The translations under genes and the position numbers were made by a program. Under the pieces are notes generated by a model that saw only the letters and a list, made by a program, of their open reading frames with translations, was not told the origin of the DNA and made no database searches. 6,451 nucleotides of DNA. Source: Gemmatimonadota bacterium (lineage in GTDB: Bacteria > Gemmatimonadota > Gemmatimonadetes > Longimicrobiales > Gaopeijiaceae). Position 1 is the stretch's first letter. Each line of letters begins with the position of its first letter. The DNA lies in the NCBI GenBank assembly GCA_018678395.1, contig JAHHMJ010000402.1, forward strand, positions 1-6,451. The letters run 5' to 3'. Shown piece after piece: positions 4,872 through 6,451 of this stretch.

Positions 4872-6451
4872 ATGCGGGGGTGGACGATGGGATGCTGGGT
4901 GGGCGGTGCCGTGGTGCAAAGATGGTCCCGGCGGAATGTGGCTGGACCGGCGCTGTTCCTGGTCCGCGAGGCGGTGCCGGCGTACGCGGGACCGCGCGAT
5001 GCGCCCGCTCCGGCCGGCGCCCCCGATCCGGCCGGCAACCCTGCCGACCCTGCCGGCGAGCGGGCCGACGCACTGCTCGCGCTGGGCGATCGCATCGCAG
5101 ATCTGGCGCGCTCGATCCAGGTGGCCGAAGCCGAGATGATGCGGCTGATCGTCGAGTTCGACCGTCGACGCGGCTGGGCCGAGGCCGGCTTCGGATCGTG
5201 TGCGGAGTGGCTGGCGTGGCGGATCGGCGTGCTCCCGAACGCCGCTCGCGAGCGGGTGCGCACCGCCCGCGCGCTGGCCGAGTTGCCGCTCGCGACGGCG
5301 GCGATGGCCGAAGGGCGGCTGCCCTACGCGAAAGCACGCGCCCTGACCCGAGTGGCTACTCCGGAGAGCGAGGAGGCGTTGCTCTCGCTGGCCGAGGCCG
5401 GGTCGGCCCGGAACCTGGAGCGGGTGGTCCGGGCGTGGAAGGCCATGGACGACGCCCAGGAGCTGAGCGCCGAGCAGGTGCGGCATCGCAATCGGCGCTT
5501 CTCGATGTTCGTGGACGACGACGGCAGCTACGTGGTGAAAGGGCGGCTGGAGCCCGAGGTGGGCGCGGTGCTGATGCGGGCGGTGGAGGCCGCAGGCGAT
5601 GCGTTGTATCGGCGAGAGGCGAGCCGTCCCTCCGTTGCCTCCGCACCGGTGGCCACCACTCCGGCGCCCCCCGCCGACACTCCCGACGTTGTCGAGACCA
5701 CTGCCGCCCAGCGCCGAGCGGACGCGGTGGGCCTGTTGGCCGAGCGGGCGCTGGCGGCGGGCTTCGGTGAGCGCGGTGAGGGGGCGGCTGTAGGCGGCGA
5801 GTGCGTGGGCCGCGGCAGCCGAGCCGAACGCTATCAGGTGCTGCTGCACGTCGAGCCCGACACCCTGCGTGCGGACCGCCCGTCCGGGCGCTCCGAATTG
5901 GACGGGGTGCGCGTGTGCCGGGAGACGTCGCGGCGGCTGACCTGCGACGCAGGGGTGGCGCGGGTCGAAAAGACGAAGGTCGACAGTGCTGCGCCCCACG
6001 TTACCGCGGTAACGTCGGTGGGTCGACGCACGCGCACCGTCCCCCCGGCGCTGCGTCGTGCGCTGCTCGCACGGGACCGGGGCTGCCGTTTCCCGGGCTG
6101 CGGGAGCCGCTTCACCGAGGCGCACCACATCGTGCACTGGGCCGACGGTGGGCCGACCGAACTGAGCAATCTCATGCTCCTGTGCCGTCGGCATCACCGG
6201 GCCGTGCACGAGAACGGGATGCGGGTGTGTCTGGACCGGGTGGGTACGGTGGTGTTCTTCACGGCCGCGGGACGGGCGGTGGCGGGTGCGCCGCTGGCGG
6301 GAACGCGTTCGGCCGGCACCGCGCCGTTCGTCGCGAGCCCGCCCCCATCACCGCTTCCGCCGCCGCCTTCCTCGACCTCCGCCTACCCCGGCGCCGCACG
6401 CTTCACCAGGGACCGCGACATCCCCTGGGCCGTCGAAGCTCGGGCGTGGGA
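4872..6451 (+). CDS. DUF222-HNH endonuclease-family protein (13E12 type), 3' truncated
   Basis: The frame is open from the stop codon at 4866-4868 to the window end, so the C-terminus is missing; about 526 codons are visible from the ATG at 4872. Residues about 65-330 match DUF222, for example 'GDRIADLARSIQVAEAEMM', 'RRGWAEAGFGSCAEWLAWR' and 'ARALAELPLA'. An Ala/Pro-rich insert follows 'EAAGDALYRREA'. The HNH module spans about 400-450: C405-x4-C410, A417-H418-H419-I-V-H422-W-A-D-G-G, N433-L434, C438-x2-H441-H442, V445-H446-E447. The Cys pairs should hold a structural zinc, and the HHI.H and asparagine form the metal-dependent nuclease centre. All key residues are present. A Pro-rich stretch (SPPPSPLPPPPSS) follows. 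The start is uncertain: ATG 4872, ATG 4887 and GTG 4938 are in frame and none has a good ribosome-binding site. The family is widespread and multicopy in actinobacteria; its biological target is unknown. Confidence 0.9.
   Translation, partial: MRGWTMGCWVGGAVVQRWSRRNVAGPALFLVREAVPAYAGPRDAPAPAGAPDPAGNPADPAGERADALLALGDRIADLARSIQVAEAEMMRLIVEFDRRRGWAEAGFGSCAEWLAWRIGVLPNAARERVRTARALAELPLATAAMAEGRLPYAKARALTRVATPESEEALLSLAEAGSARNLERVVRAWKAMDDAQELSAEQVRHRNRRFSMFVDDDGSYVVKGRLEPEVGAVLMRAVEAAGDALYRREASRPSVASAPVATTPAPPADTPDVVETTAAQRRADAVGLLAERALAAGFGERGEGAAVGGECVGRGSRAERYQVLLHVEPDTLRADRPSGRSELDGVRVCRETSRRLTCDAGVARVEKTKVDSAAPHVTAVTSVGRRTRTVPPALRRALLARDRGCRFPGCGSRFTEAHHIVHWADGGPTELSNLMLLCRRHHRAVHENGMRVCLDRVGTVVFFTAAGRAVAGAPLAGTRSAGTAPFVASPPPSPLPPPPSSTSAYPGAARFTRDRDIPWAVEARAW
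5998..6015. repeat. Perfect 18-bp palindrome inside the DUF222-HNH gene
   Basis: ACGTTACCGCGGTAACGT is identical to its reverse complement. In the reading frame it covers the codons for His-Val-Thr-Ala-Val-Thr, in the region joining the DUF222 part to the conserved 'GRRTRT' segment before the HNH zinc finger. It contains a SacII-type CCGCGG centre. The position in a variable linker suggests that the DNA symmetry is not forced by a conserved peptide. Confidence 0.9.

Noticed and set aside
4718..5770. + strand ORF of 350 codons overlapping the start of the HNH gene
   Set aside because: It is out of frame with the DUF222 coding frame, its product is Arg/Gly/Ala low-complexity, and it has no domain.
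4833..6209. Long minus-strand ORF (458 codons) opposite the DUF222-HNH gene
   Set aside because: Its product is low-complexity Arg/His/Pro/Gly-rich with no recognisable domain, and it is antisense to a frame with unmistakable DUF222 and HNH motifs. GC-rich codon bias creates such shadows.

Overview
This GC-rich window (frequent G/C third positions) looks like ordinary chromosome from a didermic environmental bacterium. My best guess is Gemmatimonadota or a neighbouring phylum. The basis is a lipoprotein-type vanadium haloperoxidase homologue beside a CRTAC1/ASPIC-UnbV protein, a CspA paralogue with a '[10 protein letters not shown]' RNP2 segment, and a DUF222-HNH protein outside an obviously actinobacterial setting. 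This is recollection of family distributions, not a database result. All supported genes read on the + strand.

Layout: (1) 1-902, the 3' part of a secreted calcium-binding beta-propeller-type protein with FG-GAP/VCBS repeats and a C-terminal ASPIC/UnbV domain. (2) 902-961, three head-to-tail 20-bp repeats filling most of the short gap. (3) 977-2452, a predicted lipoprotein of the vanadium-dependent haloperoxidase/PAP2 superfamily with most vanadate/phosphate ligands intact and one notable substitution (PSGH became TAGH). (4) 2524-2741, a good sigma-70-type promoter and a leader of about 180 nt with hairpins and a 19-nt imperfect direct repeat, leading to (5) a 68-aa CspA-family cold-shock protein at 2742-2948. 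(6) A strong hairpin terminator at 2973-3011. (7) 3135-4616, a two-domain family-2 polyphosphate kinase (polyphosphate:AMP phosphotransferase type). (8) An intergenic stretch at 4617-4871 with two inverted repeats and no convincing gene. (9) From about 4872 to the window end, a DUF222-HNH endonuclease-family gene (13E12 type), cut off at the 3' side and carrying a perfect 18-bp palindrome between its two domains.

Functionally, genes 1 and 3 are adjacent, co-oriented and both apparently exported, so they may act together at the cell surface. The csp and PPK2 genes are separated by a terminator and look like independent stress and energy functions. The DUF222-HNH gene is probably an unrelated accessory gene. 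I see no CRISPR array, tRNA, rRNA, transposase or toxin-antitoxin pair. The non-routine signals are the csp leader, the 20-bp tandem repeat, the palindrome in the HNH gene and the altered active site of the haloperoxidase homologue. None of these amounts to a demonstrated new system.
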